Positions 9,622-18,324 of a stretch of DNA of 64,000 nucleotides are shown in pieces (position 1 is the first letter of the stretch; every line of letters starts with the position of its first letter). The position numbers were made by a program, and so were the translations under genes. The DNA comes from CBDBND01 sp965262665. GTDB lineage: Bacteria > Pseudomonadota > Alphaproteobacteria > Rhodospirillales > Rhodospirillaceae. The notes under the pieces were generated by a model. The model ran no database searches and was not told where the DNA came from. It saw only the letters and a program-made list of their open reading frames with translations. Where the stretch lies: assembly GCA_965262665.1 (NCBI GenBank), contig CBDHFR010000004.1:2418001-2482000 (forward strand). Direction: 5' to 3'.

Positions 9622-9650
9622 TTTACCCAAATTAATAGTCTTCCCAAACG

Positions 9651-10208
9651 TCAGTCGACCTGAACAATTTGAACCACGTGTCCGTCAGGATCGTAAACCA
9701 TCATAATGCGGCCGTTTACGACGGCGCCATCCTTGGCAACCGTATTGAGCGGAAACGGTTGACGATAAAACCGGGTGCCAATTTCCGTTAGTGCTGCGTG
9801 AACGTCGTCTAAGTTTGACACATCGATCAAAAACATGATGTTGCCATAACCGAGGCCCTCGACATCGCGCCGCGTCTCAGCCAAAGGTGGTGCGCCGTAA
9901 TGTAAAAGCGCAATTAATCCGTTTCGGGACTCATCCCCCATCATCATTACGATGCGGCCATATCCAGGCAGTCCCGCCAGGGGAAGACGCGAGCTGTTCA
10001 GCACATCTTGACCCGGTTCACCTTGATCCTCTTCTTCGCACCATCTGGTCAGACCAACCCGGGTATAGAAGTCGATCGACTTTTCAATGTCGCGTACCAA
10101 GAGAAGCGTGCGACGTATTTGCGGTTCTTCTTCAGCTTCAGCCGGAATGTCTAATGAAAAATAGACAATACAACCGACGATCAACAGAAAAACGGAGCGA
10201 AAAAACAT
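9651..10208 (-). CDS. Secreted VOC (glyoxalase/dioxygenase-fold) protein
   Basis: 185 residues: a Sec signal peptide (MFFRSVFLLIVGCIVYFSLD ... AEAEEEP) followed by one VOC module beginning RRTLLLVRDIEKSIDFYTRV and ending VYDPDGHVVQIVQV. VOC proteins bind metals or small molecules, and export to the periplasm is unusual for the family. The start at 10208 is chosen because the frame upstream enters IS630 copy 2. The gene runs in the same direction as the FAD oxidase/cytochrome/ThDP enzyme group and may have been its last member before the IS inserted immediately upstream. Confidence 0.75.
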   Translation of the reverse strand: MFFRSVFLLIVGCIVYFSLDIPAEAEEEPQIRRTLLLVRDIEKSIDFYTRVGLTRWCEEEDQGEPGQDVLNSSRLPLAGLPGYGRIVMMMGDESRNGLIALLHYGAPPLAETRRDVEGLGYGNIMFLIDVSNLDDVHAALTEIGTRFYRQPFPLNTVAKDGAVVNGRIMMVYDPDGHVVQIVQVD

Positions 10209-10225
10209 TAAAAACTCCCCAACTA

Positions 10226-11428
10226 TACCTGGAATCATTGATTCGGCCTGAATTTAGTATTTTGCATTGACCTGATTCGGCTGCCGATTCATGCACCTCT
10301 CCAACGACACGAGCAGCGAACGACTTCACGGCGAAGATGCGCAAAAGGCCTCCTTTCTGACCGCTGACGAACCCAAGGCACTCCTGAATGTCATGCGCAA
10401 GCGGAAGGTCGAAGCGCTGCAGGTACGGCGCGCGAATGCGCTGGTTGCCCTTGATGATGGCCACAGCGTGCAGATGGTCTCCAGGATATTCTATCTCGAT
10501 CCCGACACGGTTCGCGGCTGGCTACGGGACTTCCGCGAGAAGGGTCTCGCCTCTGTGGAGCTTGCGGATTACCCGGACCGCGCGGGCCGCCTGACGGCGG
10601 ACCAGGAAGCCGCTCTCAAGGCGCAGTTCCGGGACAATCCGCCGCGCGACACCAACGCGGTGCGGGATGCCATCTTCCGAAAGTTTGCTGTGAGATATTC
10701 ACGTCCGGGCGCCATCAAGCTGATGCACCGCCTGGGGTTCGCATACGTGAAGCCGAAGACGCTGCCGAAGCAGGCCGACAAGCAGGCGCAGGAAGCCTTC
10801 ATCAGGGATTATGAACAGCTGACGCGCGGGATGTTTCCGGACGCGACGGTTGTCTTCGCCGCTGCGGTCCATCCCGAGTATCAGAGCCGGCCGGCGCATG
10901 GCTGGTTCATCCGTTCCGACAAGCCGGCGATCAAGGCCACGACAGGGCGCCAGCGGCTGAACCTGCACGGCGCACTGGACCTTGAAACGATGAAGCTCAC
11001 CCTGGTCGAGGGCGAGAAGATCAATGCCGAAACCTCTCTGCGGTTGTTCGAGAAGCTGGAACGGGCCTATCCGGACACCCGGGTGATCCCGGGTGATCCC
11101 GGGTGATCCATGTCTGTCTCGACAATGCGCGCTATCACCATGCCAGGCTGTTGCGGCCGTTCCTGGAGCGGCCGGAGTGCCGCATCCGGCTGCATTTCCT
11201 GCCACCGTATGCGCCACACCTCAATCCCATCGAGCGGTTATGGGGCGTCATGCACCGGCATGTGACGCACAACCGGTTTTATCCCGATTTCCGACAGTTC
11301 ACCGAGGCCATCTTCGGGTTCTTCAACCAAACCCTGCCCCGGGAATGGGAAACAATCCGAGACACCGTTACCGACAACTTTCGTGTCATCACACACGATC
11401 AGTACCGAGTAATTGGGTAGCAGGAGTA
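10226..11428 (+). mobile_element. IS630-family element, copy 2 (complete, about 1.2 kb)
   Basis: Both ends match copy 3: left tacctggaatcattgattcg, right ggtagcaggagta, with TA at the borders (target-site duplication probably TA, ambiguous by 2 bp). It differs from copy 3 by nine extra bases (gcgggccgc, near 10580) and from copies 1 and 3 by at least two substitutions (in ctgccaccgtatg and cggcatgtgacg). It lies 7 bp past the stop of the FAD oxidase gene and about 16 bp upstream of the secreted VOC gene, separating them. Confidence 0.92.
10291..11420 (+). pseudogene. IS630-family transposase, frameshifted, first catalytic Asp missing
   Basis: The first frame (10291-11106) holds the N-terminal helix-turn-helix domain (VSRIFYLDPDTVRGWLRDFR), a winged helix and the start of the DDE domain. 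The second frame (11103-11420) holds CLDNARYHHA and HLNPIERLWG. The break is caused by the tripled 10-bp unit cccgggtgat at 11078-11107, where a single unit would give an unbroken reading. In addition, residue 191, in the position of the first catalytic Asp of the family motif F-x-D-A-V-H-P, is Ala (GCT at 10861-10863). Both faults are shared by all three copies, so transposition would need an active relative elsewhere. Confidence 0.85.
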
Positions 11429-11435
11429 TTAAACA

Positions 11436-12905
11436 TCAGGCCGTCGGCGCAATGTTTGCGTTTAACCGGAAAAAGTTGGATGAGTCATACTTGTTCTTCA
11501 ACTCTACTAGCCGGGGATAGTTGTCTTTGAAGTTGGCTTGCACGGCAGAGACGTTTTCGTCCATCAGCGAGTTTACATAGAACCCGTCGGCAACGAACGG
11601 TTCCACCGGTGCCCAGAAATCCCGGCCCGCTTTGACCATGGCCGCTGACATGGCTGGGTCCAGCCATGACGTCGCAGAATCAATATTGAAGACCGCGTCA
11701 CGGTGGGGATAAGCCGTGGCATCTGACGTTACGTCACTCACGGCGCCGTCCATGGGCAACAGAGATGCAAAAGAAATACGCGGTGGGCCCTCGACAAAAC
11801 TTTCCAACAGAGTATCGATGAAGTCTGTATTTCGAGTGCTGGTGAAGCCAGCTTTGGCATAATGGTGCATGCCGTGGCGGTTTTGCTCGTCAATGCGCTG
11901 CTGCAAAAGAACGTAATCCACTACCTGTGCACGCTCCGACATGGGCGGACCCAGAGAGGCGATCTGTGCAATGATGCGATCCAATGCTGCATCAGAGCCA
12001 TAAAACGCTCCGGACAATCTCGCGGTCATGCCGCGCGGGGAACGGGATATGGTCGCATTGGTATAGGCGTCCCGATCGGCCCCGTCCGAAAAATCCACAT
12101 AGAACTCCATCATGTCTTTGGCTTTTTCGAACAAATACATGTAGGTAAAGGTCTTTACCTGACCGTCGAAAGCGTGCAGCTGGAACTTAAATGCTGTCAC
12201 GATGCCGAAGTTGCCGCCGCCGCCGCGCACGCCCCAAAACAGATCTGCGTTTTCTTCGACGCTTGCGGTCATCACGCGCCCGTCCGCCGTCACCAATTCT
12301 ACGCCTAGCAAATTATCGATCGTTAATCCAAACTTGCGCATCAATCGGCCCATGCCGCCGCCTAAAGTAAGGCCGCCGACGCCGGTATGGGACACGACAC
12401 CGGCCGTGGTCACCAAGCCATGGCCTTGGGCAACGGCGTCCAGTTGACCTAACAACGCCCCCCCGCCAACAACGGCGGTTTTTTCAACAGTATCCACCTC
12501 CACGGTGTTGATGGCGGTGAGGTTGATAACCATGCCGCCATCGCAGACCGATTTGCCGGACATGCTGTGCCCACCACTGCGTACAGCTGTGAGAAGATCG
12601 TGTTGGCGCGCAAATGTTACTGCACGCACCACGTCATCTACGTTGGCGCAGCGCACGATGAATGCCGGATGTTTATTCCATTCGGCGTTCCATACTTTGC
12701 GTGCTGCGTCATACGCTTCGTCGGTCGGGCGCAAGATGACGCCAGTCAGACTGCTCTGAAAATCATTGAGTTGAGATGCGCTCAGTGTGACCTCATCGCC
12801 GTTTGCCCTAACCGCTTGGAGCGATTGGGCAAATGTTGAGCGCATGGGCGCCAAGGCAAACCCAGCCGCGCTCAGTCCGGTTCCTAAAAATGTACGTCGT
12901 TTCAT
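11436..12905 (-). CDS. Tat-exported FAD-linked oxidase, berberine-bridge-enzyme type
   Basis: About 489 residues. The N-terminus MKRRTFLGTGLSAAGFALA is a twin-arginine signal, so the protein should fold with FAD and be exported. The FAD-binding domain carries RSGGHSMSGKS, whose His is the usual covalent 8-alpha-histidyl-FAD site, and TGVGGLTLGGGMGRL. The second Cys linkage of bicovalent enzymes is absent. The C-terminal BBE segment NFFRLNANIAP is present. Family members oxidise alcohols, sugars or aromatic side chains. Start ATG 12905 has GGAGCGG upstream. It lies 28 bp after the cytochrome c gene, a plausible electron acceptor. Confidence 0.88.
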   Translation of the reverse strand: MKRRTFLGTGLSAAGFALAPMRSTFAQSLQAVRANGDEVTLSASQLNDFQSSLTGVILRPTDEAYDAARKVWNAEWNKHPAFIVRCANVDDVVRAVTFARQHDLLTAVRSGGHSMSGKSVCDGGMVINLTAINTVEVDTVEKTAVVGGGALLGQLDAVAQGHGLVTTAGVVSHTGVGGLTLGGGMGRLMRKFGLTIDNLLGVELVTADGRVMTASVEENADLFWGVRGGGGNFGIVTAFKFQLHAFDGQVKTFTYMYLFEKAKDMMEFYVDFSDGADRDAYTNATISRSPRGMTARLSGAFYGSDAALDRIIAQIASLGPPMSERAQVVDYVLLQQRIDEQNRHGMHHYAKAGFTSTRNTDFIDTLLESFVEGPPRISFASLLPMDGAVSDVTSDATAYPHRDAVFNIDSATSWLDPAMSAAMVKAGRDFWAPVEPFVADGFYVNSLMDENVSAVQANFKDNYPRLVELKNKYDSSNFFRLNANIAPTA

Positions 12906-12933
12906 GGTCCGCTCCTTGGCAAAGGCTTGAATT

Positions 12934-13260
12934 TCAGTCGAACCGCAGTAGGGGAATGGCATCAAGGGCCGGCGGTTCGGGAATGGATGCTAAATAGGCG
13001 TAGATGGCGGCCAAGTCGGCATCGTTCACAACATTGGGAGAGTAGGCGGGCATAACCCCATAAGGACGTCTTACAATGTCGGCGAAATCTTCATAAGCCA
13101 GGGGGTCGGGCGCGAGGCGTAACCCAGCAGCGCCGCCCTGCCCGACCCGTCCGTGGCATTGATCACAGCCAAACTGAAGATAGGTCGAAGCATTTTGTGC
13201 CTGAGCCGACAAACCGCTCACATAAATCGCAAAAAGAATTGCCGTGATAATTGTCTTCAT
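12934..13260 (-). CDS. Small periplasmic c-type cytochrome
   Basis: 108 residues: a Sec signal (MKTIITAILFAIYVSGLSAQ) and a single haem-binding CDQCH motif near residue 32, with a candidate Met ligand in GVMPAYSP. This fits a class I monohaem cytochrome. It sits between the ThDP enzyme gene (stop 20 bp upstream) and the FAD oxidase gene (28 bp downstream), all on the minus strand. The arrangement suggests it takes electrons from the FAD oxidase towards a terminal oxidase. Confidence 0.88.
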   Translation of the reverse strand: MKTIITAILFAIYVSGLSAQAQNASTYLQFGCDQCHGRVGQGGAAGLRLAPDPLAYEDFADIVRRPYGVMPAYSPNVVNDADLAAIYAYLASIPEPPALDAIPLLRFD

Positions 13261-13280
13261 TGCCCTATTCACCACGCCCA

Positions 13281-15245
13281 CTATCGAGACTGCGCGACGA
13301 CGTCAACCAAGGCGGGCTCGCCTTGTTTGACCACGTCCATGGCTTTGGCTAGCGCCGGCCCTAGCTCATTGGGGTCTTCGATCGGTCCGCTGGCCCACAT
13401 ACCGAAACTCCTGGCCATGGCAGCAAAGTCCACAGTTGGATCTTCAAACACATTGCCGATCTTGGCGGTGCCTTCCACCCCACGCTGTCGCCGGACAGCA
13501 ACGCGTTGCACATGCATTACTTCCTGATGATAGGCGCGGTTGTTGTGCATCACCGTTAAGAGCGGCACGCGGTGATGGACGGCCGTCCATAACGCTCCAG
13601 GGGCGTAAAGCAGGTCGCCATCGCTTTGCAGATTGACGGCGATGCGTCCTTGTTCCTGATGGGCCAGGGCTGCACCGACGGCGGCCGGTATGCCATAGCC
13701 CAATCCGCCGGCGCCCGAGGTGCCGATGTAGTGGTAAGGCTTGTCCATGGACCAAAGACGCAGTGGCCAACTGCCCCAAAATCCCACTCCTGAGACCAAT
13801 CCCCAGTCTTCATTTTTTATCTTGTCCCAGACCTCCATGCAGATGCGGGCCGTACTGACCGGACTGGCGTCCCAACCATAGCGGGCGGCGTTGAGATCAC
13901 GTGCTCGGGTTTCTTCGTACGCCGTGCGCAACCCGTCCTCGCGGCGGGCGATGATAGAGCGGCGTGAACGCGGCATAGCGTCGCGGACCGCTTGAAGCAA
14001 TGCCGGCAATGTCGTTTCCACATTACCAAAAATAGGAAGATCAGGTTCGTAATACCGGCCGAAGTCCTGATAGTTGGAGCGGGTAAACGTACCACCCATG
14101 CCGAGGGTGATGACCTTTACGTTGCCGCCGACCCGGGCTTGGGACTCCCGGTGCGGGAGATCGAGCATGCGGTTAACGCTGCCCCAGACATCACCCAGTT
14201 CGAGGCCGAGAATAAGATCCGCTTCACTGACCGCTGCGCCACCGCGCATGGAGTGATTGAGGTAATGGGTGTTGGGGAAATTCATCCGTCCAAACTTGTT
14301 GACGAAAGGCGCTTGTAGTGTTTCCGCCAATTCCACCAGCACGGCCATACCGTCCTCGGTGTGAATGGCACGGTCGGCGAGAATCACGGGAGAGTCGGCG
14401 TTGACCAAGAGTTCGGCAGCCGCTGCCAAAGCGCCCGCATCTCCCTGGGGCGGTGAAACGGTTGGCGGTCTGGGTAATGGCGGCGCGTCTTCACCAGCCA
14501 TGCTCGCTTCCTGCAATTCCGCATCGAGAATGAGGGCGACCGGTCCCATGGGCGGGGTCATTGCAATGCGATACGCCCGGGCGAACGATTCTGCGAAATG
14601 AGGAAGCGAAACGGGCGTGTCATCCCACTTAATGTAATCCCGGATAGGCCGCGCTGAATCTTGCGCTGAATGCAGCCATTCCACCGGCGTGCGCCGGGTC
14701 GCTGCATCCTTGTGGTTACCGCCAATGAGAATCAACGGCACTCGGTCGGCCCAAGCGTTATAGACCGCCATGGCGGCGTGCTGGATGCCCACCGTACCGT
14801 GGCAGGCCATGGCCATAGGTTTGCCCGATACTTTGAAATAGCCGTGAGCCAAAGCCACCGCCTGTTCTTCGTGCAGGCAGGTGAGGATTTGCGGCTTTTC
14901 GTTATGGCCATAGTTGAGCACGGATTCATGCAGGCCACGGAAGCTGGACGCTGCGTTGATAGCGAGATAATCGATATCCAGCGCGCCCATGACATCAACC
15001 ATAAAATCGGAGGCCGGTTGATCAACGAAATAGCGGTCGCGCAATTCCTCCGGGTAATCCTCAAGGGGATCGAATTCGCGAGCCAGCTGCTCTTCAGAGG
15101 GCGGAGCGAGCGGAAGACTGACTTGCGTTTTTGCTTCGTCAGCCGCCGTCTCTGTCGACGCCACCGCACCGGCCGCCCCTACTGCTGACGCGCTCTTGAG
15201 AAACCTGCGACGGTCTACGGGTCTCTGTTTTTCATCAACGGACAT
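13281..15245 (-). CDS. ThDP-dependent acetolactate-synthase-like enzyme with a Tat signal
   Basis: About 654 residues with the three-domain architecture of acetolactate synthase/benzoylformate decarboxylase relatives. The N-terminal PYR domain has the activating Glu in CLHEEQAVALAHGY. The middle domain follows, and the C-terminal PP domain carries the GDG-(N)-NN ThDP motif (QSDGDLLYAPGALW ... TVMHNNRAYHQ). Unusually, it begins with a twin-arginine leader (DRRRFLKSASAVGAAGAVAS), implying a periplasmic ThDP enzyme. ATG 15245 has a strong AAGGAGGG site. It heads an operon with the cytochrome and FAD oxidase. The substrate is unknown; a 2-oxo acid or acyloin is plausible. Confidence 0.88.
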   Translation of the reverse strand: MSVDEKQRPVDRRRFLKSASAVGAAGAVASTETAADEAKTQVSLPLAPPSEEQLAREFDPLEDYPEELRDRYFVDQPASDFMVDVMGALDIDYLAINAASSFRGLHESVLNYGHNEKPQILTCLHEEQAVALAHGYFKVSGKPMAMACHGTVGIQHAAMAVYNAWADRVPLILIGGNHKDAATRRTPVEWLHSAQDSARPIRDYIKWDDTPVSLPHFAESFARAYRIAMTPPMGPVALILDAELQEASMAGEDAPPLPRPPTVSPPQGDAGALAAAAELLVNADSPVILADRAIHTEDGMAVLVELAETLQAPFVNKFGRMNFPNTHYLNHSMRGGAAVSEADLILGLELGDVWGSVNRMLDLPHRESQARVGGNVKVITLGMGGTFTRSNYQDFGRYYEPDLPIFGNVETTLPALLQAVRDAMPRSRRSIIARREDGLRTAYEETRARDLNAARYGWDASPVSTARICMEVWDKIKNEDWGLVSGVGFWGSWPLRLWSMDKPYHYIGTSGAGGLGYGIPAAVGAALAHQEQGRIAVNLQSDGDLLYAPGALWTAVHHRVPLLTVMHNNRAYHQEVMHVQRVAVRRQRGVEGTAKIGNVFEDPTVDFAAMARSFGMWASGPIEDPNELGPALAKAMDVVKQGEPALVDVVAQSR

Positions 15246-15420
15246 AGCGTTTCGCCCTCCTTGTATCGCTCCTATTAGGCGGTGCGGCGGGATTGGGGTC
15301 AATCGCCGATCGTCCCACCTGTCACACATGTTCACGGGTTGAAAGCTTATCTACTCGCGCCGGTTGGACGATGCCGCTATGCTCCGCCGCAACAAACGTC
15401 AGTTTAGGGGAGAGCACGCC

Positions 15421-16206
15421 GTGAAACGTGGATATGTAGAGTCGGATATGGGCCAACTGCACTATTGGACCGCGGGCAGCGGCCCAAATCTGGTGCTACT
15501 GCATCAATCCACGCAGAATTCCGAAGAATACATGGGGATGATTCCATACCTGGAAGACAAATACACCCTGTGGGCCATCGAATGGCTCGGCCACGGCAAT
15601 TCCGTCGACCCCACCGGTGAGCCGGAAATGGCCGACTACACGCGCACCGTGATTCAGGCCCTGGATGGATTGAACATCGATAAAGCGGCCCTGCTCGGTC
15701 ATCACGGCGGTGGGTCCATTTGCATCGACATCGCCGCGGCCCAACCGGAACGGGCCACCCACGTCATTGCTTCAGGCACTGGTCAACGTTCCAAAGAGGA
15801 TACGGAGAAACTGCTCAAGCATCGCAAGGAAGCGCCGGAACCCATCAACGAAGCGGGTGGTTTTCTCAACAAGATGTGGGGCATCTACACCAAGCTGGGC
15901 GGGCCGGATACATCATTAGACACCATGCATCATGTTTTTCTCGTCAACATGAAAGAACGCATGCGACCCTACGATGCCCACGACCCCATTCTCAAATGGA
16001 ACAAGGCGGAAGCCTGCGCCAAATTGAAGTGCCCAGTGCTGCTCATGCAAGGCGACTTAGACGCCTTCGTTGCCGGTCAGGAAAAACTGCTTGAGACTTT
16101 GGACAACGGTCAGCGGGCGGTGATCGAAGGGACCGGCGCCTTCCTGTTTTACGAAAAGCCGGAAGAGATTTCCAAAGTGGTGCATAAATTTATCAGCAGC
16201 ACCTAA
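15421..16206 (+). CDS. Alpha/beta-hydrolase fold protein lacking the canonical Ser and His
   Basis: About 261 residues with a standard alpha/beta-hydrolase outline: oxyanion segment LVLLHQSTQNSEEY, nucleophile elbow, cap domain and the acid-loop QGDLDAF. The elbow reads LGHHGGGS where active hydrolases have G-x-S-x-G, so His replaces the nucleophilic Ser. The C-terminal motif reads IEGTGAFLFYEKPEE where G-H-F is expected, so the catalytic His is Ala. It may be a non-hydrolytic member or act by another chemistry. GTG 15421 is chosen for the upstream GGGGAGAG. Its stop overlaps the stop of the convergent FAD enzyme. Confidence 0.8.
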   Translation: MKRGYVESDMGQLHYWTAGSGPNLVLLHQSTQNSEEYMGMIPYLEDKYTLWAIEWLGHGNSVDPTGEPEMADYTRTVIQALDGLNIDKAALLGHHGGGSICIDIAAAQPERATHVIASGTGQRSKEDTEKLLKHRKEAPEPINEAGGFLNKMWGIYTKLGGPDTSLDTMHHVFLVNMKERMRPYDAHDPILKWNKAEACAKLKCPVLLMQGDLDAFVAGQEKLLETLDNGQRAVIEGTGAFLFYEKPEEISKVVHKFISST

Positions 16207-17586
16207 ATCACTTTTCCCGGATTCAATATCCCTTTGGGGTCGCGGGTGCATTTGAGCGTGCGCATCAAATCCACTTCAGCCTCAGTGCGGCTCCAAGAAA
16301 GGTAATCCCGTTTTTCCGTTCCAATGCCGTGCTCAGCGGAAACCGAGCCTCCGAGATCACGAATGATACCGTAAAGGATGTCGTTGACCTTGCGATGTGC
16401 GTTCGCTGAACCGTCGCCTACCGCCACGACAGCGTGCAGGTTGCCGTCGCCGAGATGACCAAGGACCAGCGTCGTGGCGCCCGGAAACGCCGCATCGATT
16501 TCATCGATCGCGCGTGTGCCAAAATCGTCCATGGTCAAGATCGGCATGGACACGTCGTAGGTAAACATCGGGGCAATGGCGCGGAGGCCTTCCCCCGCCC
16601 CTTCCCGGATGGTCCAGAGGTCTTCTCTGTCTGACTCCGACTGCGCCACCACACCGCCTTGGATCAAACCTTGGCTATGAGCGGTTTCCAGTAATGCCCC
16701 AAACCGGTCGGCGTCCCCGTCCGGATCGGACCCAAGGGATTCCGTCAGCACGTAAAAGCGATGGTCGAGCGGCAGGGGCGGTTTAAGTGAGGGGCAATGC
16801 TCGGTGACAAAATCGTAGTAACCGGACCACATCACTTCGAAGGCGCCGAGTGCGCCGCCCAATGAAGAGTCCAGCAAAGAGAGAAACTTAGGCACGTTGT
16901 CAAAGGCATCGATGCCGACGAACGCCGTTGACGTGGTGCGCGGCTTAGGCTGCAACCGCAACACACAGCGGGTGACGATTCCCAATGTCCCTTCCGAACC
17001 GATAAACAGTTGCTTGAGATCGTAACCAGCGTTGTTTTTCAGCACGCGGTTCATGGATGTGAGAATGGTTCCGTCCGCCATCACTGCTTCAAGACCCAAG
17101 ACCGACTGACGGGTCATGCCATAACGGATGACCCGGTTGCCGCCCGCGTTTGTGCTGATCAATCCGCCGATGGTGGCGCTACCCCATGCGCCCAAATCAA
17201 CCGGCATCATAAAGCCGGCGTCGTCGGCCACCTGCTGTGCCACTTCCAACACGACCCCCCGCTTCCACTGTCATGGTGCGGCCGTGTTCGTCGATTTCTG
17301 AAACGGCGTTCATGCGCTCCAAAGACAGCGCCACGTCGCCTTCGCCCGGTGCACCGCCACCGACCAGTCCTGTCATGCCGCCTTGAGGCACCACAGGCCG
17401 CCCTGCCTCGTTACACAATTTTAGAATAGCCGAGACCTGATCCGTCGACGTCGGCCGCATGACACACATTGGTGTGCCGGCGGGACCATGACCGCGGGTA
17501 TCCGTATAGCGGAGTCCGATGTCGCCACCGGTGAGAAGGCCCGGCTCGTCGACAACTTCGCCCAGAGCCGTCAGCAGGTCGGTCAT
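16203..17586 (-). pseudogene. GlcD/D-lactate dehydrogenase-like FAD oxidase, single-base frameshift
   Basis: Two overlapping frames make one glycolate oxidase/D-2-hydroxyacid dehydrogenase-type protein of about 460 residues. The N-terminal PCMH FAD domain (VVPQGGMTGLVGGGAPGEGD) lies in 17586-17260. The rest follows from LEVAQQVADDAGFMMPVDLG to the FAD-oxidase C-domain (LGHLGDGNLH, SAEHGIGTEK, ILNPGKVI). The shift occurs in a run of six G (17255-17260, as C on the plus strand), where five would restore EAGVVLEVAQQ. It may be a real lesion or a homopolymer sequencing error. The start overlaps the stop of the SnoaL-like gene by ATGA. Confidence 0.85.
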
Positions 17587-17960
17587 TCGCTATGGTCGGG
17601 TTGTAAGACTTCGGCCAAGTCGTTCCATACCTGTTGATCGACGATCAAATCGTCGCGAAAGACGAACCGGTCAATATAGCGCACTTCACTGATGGGTGAT
17701 CCGTCAAGCGCCTCACCGTTAAGCATACCGGTGCTGTAAACCACCGTATCGTCGCCGTCTTCGAACACATCAAAACCTTCAAACGTCTTAGTCATTTTGC
17801 GGTAACGGCTTTTGGACCACGCCACCAGCTCTTCCAACGTGGTCATGGTCACACCGCCGGGAAAAGTCATGACAAAATCAGGCGACAGGAACGAGCGGGC
17901 GTGATCCAGGTCGCGGGCTTCCATGGTGCGGAGGAAGTCTTTGACTCGTTCGACGCTCAT
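17583..17960 (-). CDS. SnoaL/NTF2-like small protein
   Basis: 125 residues with the cone-shaped SnoaL/NTF2-like pattern: an N-terminal helix (RVKDFLRTMEARDLDHARSF), LSPDFVMTFPGG, and a final strand set (IDRFVFRDDLIVDQQVWND). Members are polyketide cyclases, isomerases or simple ligand binders. ATGA overlaps at both ends couple it to the YdhR-like gene upstream and the FAD oxidase downstream, so these three genes are co-translated. The specific reaction is unknown. Confidence 0.75.
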   Translation of the reverse strand: MSVERVKDFLRTMEARDLDHARSFLSPDFVMTFPGGVTMTTLEELVAWSKSRYRKMTKTFEGFDVFEDGDDTVVYSTGMLNGEALDGSPISEVRYIDRFVFRDDLIVDQQVWNDLAEVLQPDHSE

Positions 17961-18307
17961 TCCGCCGCCTCGTTGACTGCGGCCTTCAGTTCAGGGTCGA
18001 TGACGTAATCGCCGGCGCGATTGTCGACCACACAGGGGCAATCGAAATATTCCAACGTCAGGTCGGTGCCGTAATTCTCGGTGATGAAAGTTTCCCATTC
18101 CGAGGTGTAATAGGCGTCAGCATGGACTTTGGTTTCCCATTCGTACCAGCCGCCGGCCCGTTCCCCGTTGCCCATGAAATATTTGCGGATGAGACCAGGA
18201 ATGTTTTGGTACTTGGGTGCAGTCGCTTCATAAAGCGCCAGTTTTTCTGCCGGTGTCATAGCCGACCGGTCAGATTTGGGAACAAAGGTCACAAGAGCCG
18301 TAATCAT
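17957..18307 (-). CDS. YdhR/ABM-type dimeric alpha-beta barrel protein
   Basis: 116 residues. MITALVTFVPKSDRS, KYQNIPGLIRKYFM and GGWYEWETKVHADAYYTSEW follow the pattern of YdhR-like putative monooxygenases (dimeric alpha+beta barrel), which begin with a strand, an ingoing helix and an I-P-G-L-x-x-K motif. The C-terminus adds a Cys pair (DCPCVVD). It is first in the ATGA-coupled set with the SnoaL-like and FAD-oxidase genes and lies 17 bp after the nitrilase-like gene, so the four probably share a transcript. Confidence 0.7.
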   Translation of the reverse strand: MITALVTFVPKSDRSAMTPAEKLALYEATAPKYQNIPGLIRKYFMGNGERAGGWYEWETKVHADAYYTSEWETFITENYGTDLTLEYFDCPCVVDNRAGDYVIDPELKAAVNEAAE

Positions 18308-18324
18308 GGCACTCTCCTCTTCGC

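Noticed and set aside
11078..11107. Programmed ribosomal frameshift site in IS630
   Set aside because: The repeated cccgggtgat is not a slippery heptamer, and a single unit gives a perfect continuous frame, so a duplication lesion is simpler.
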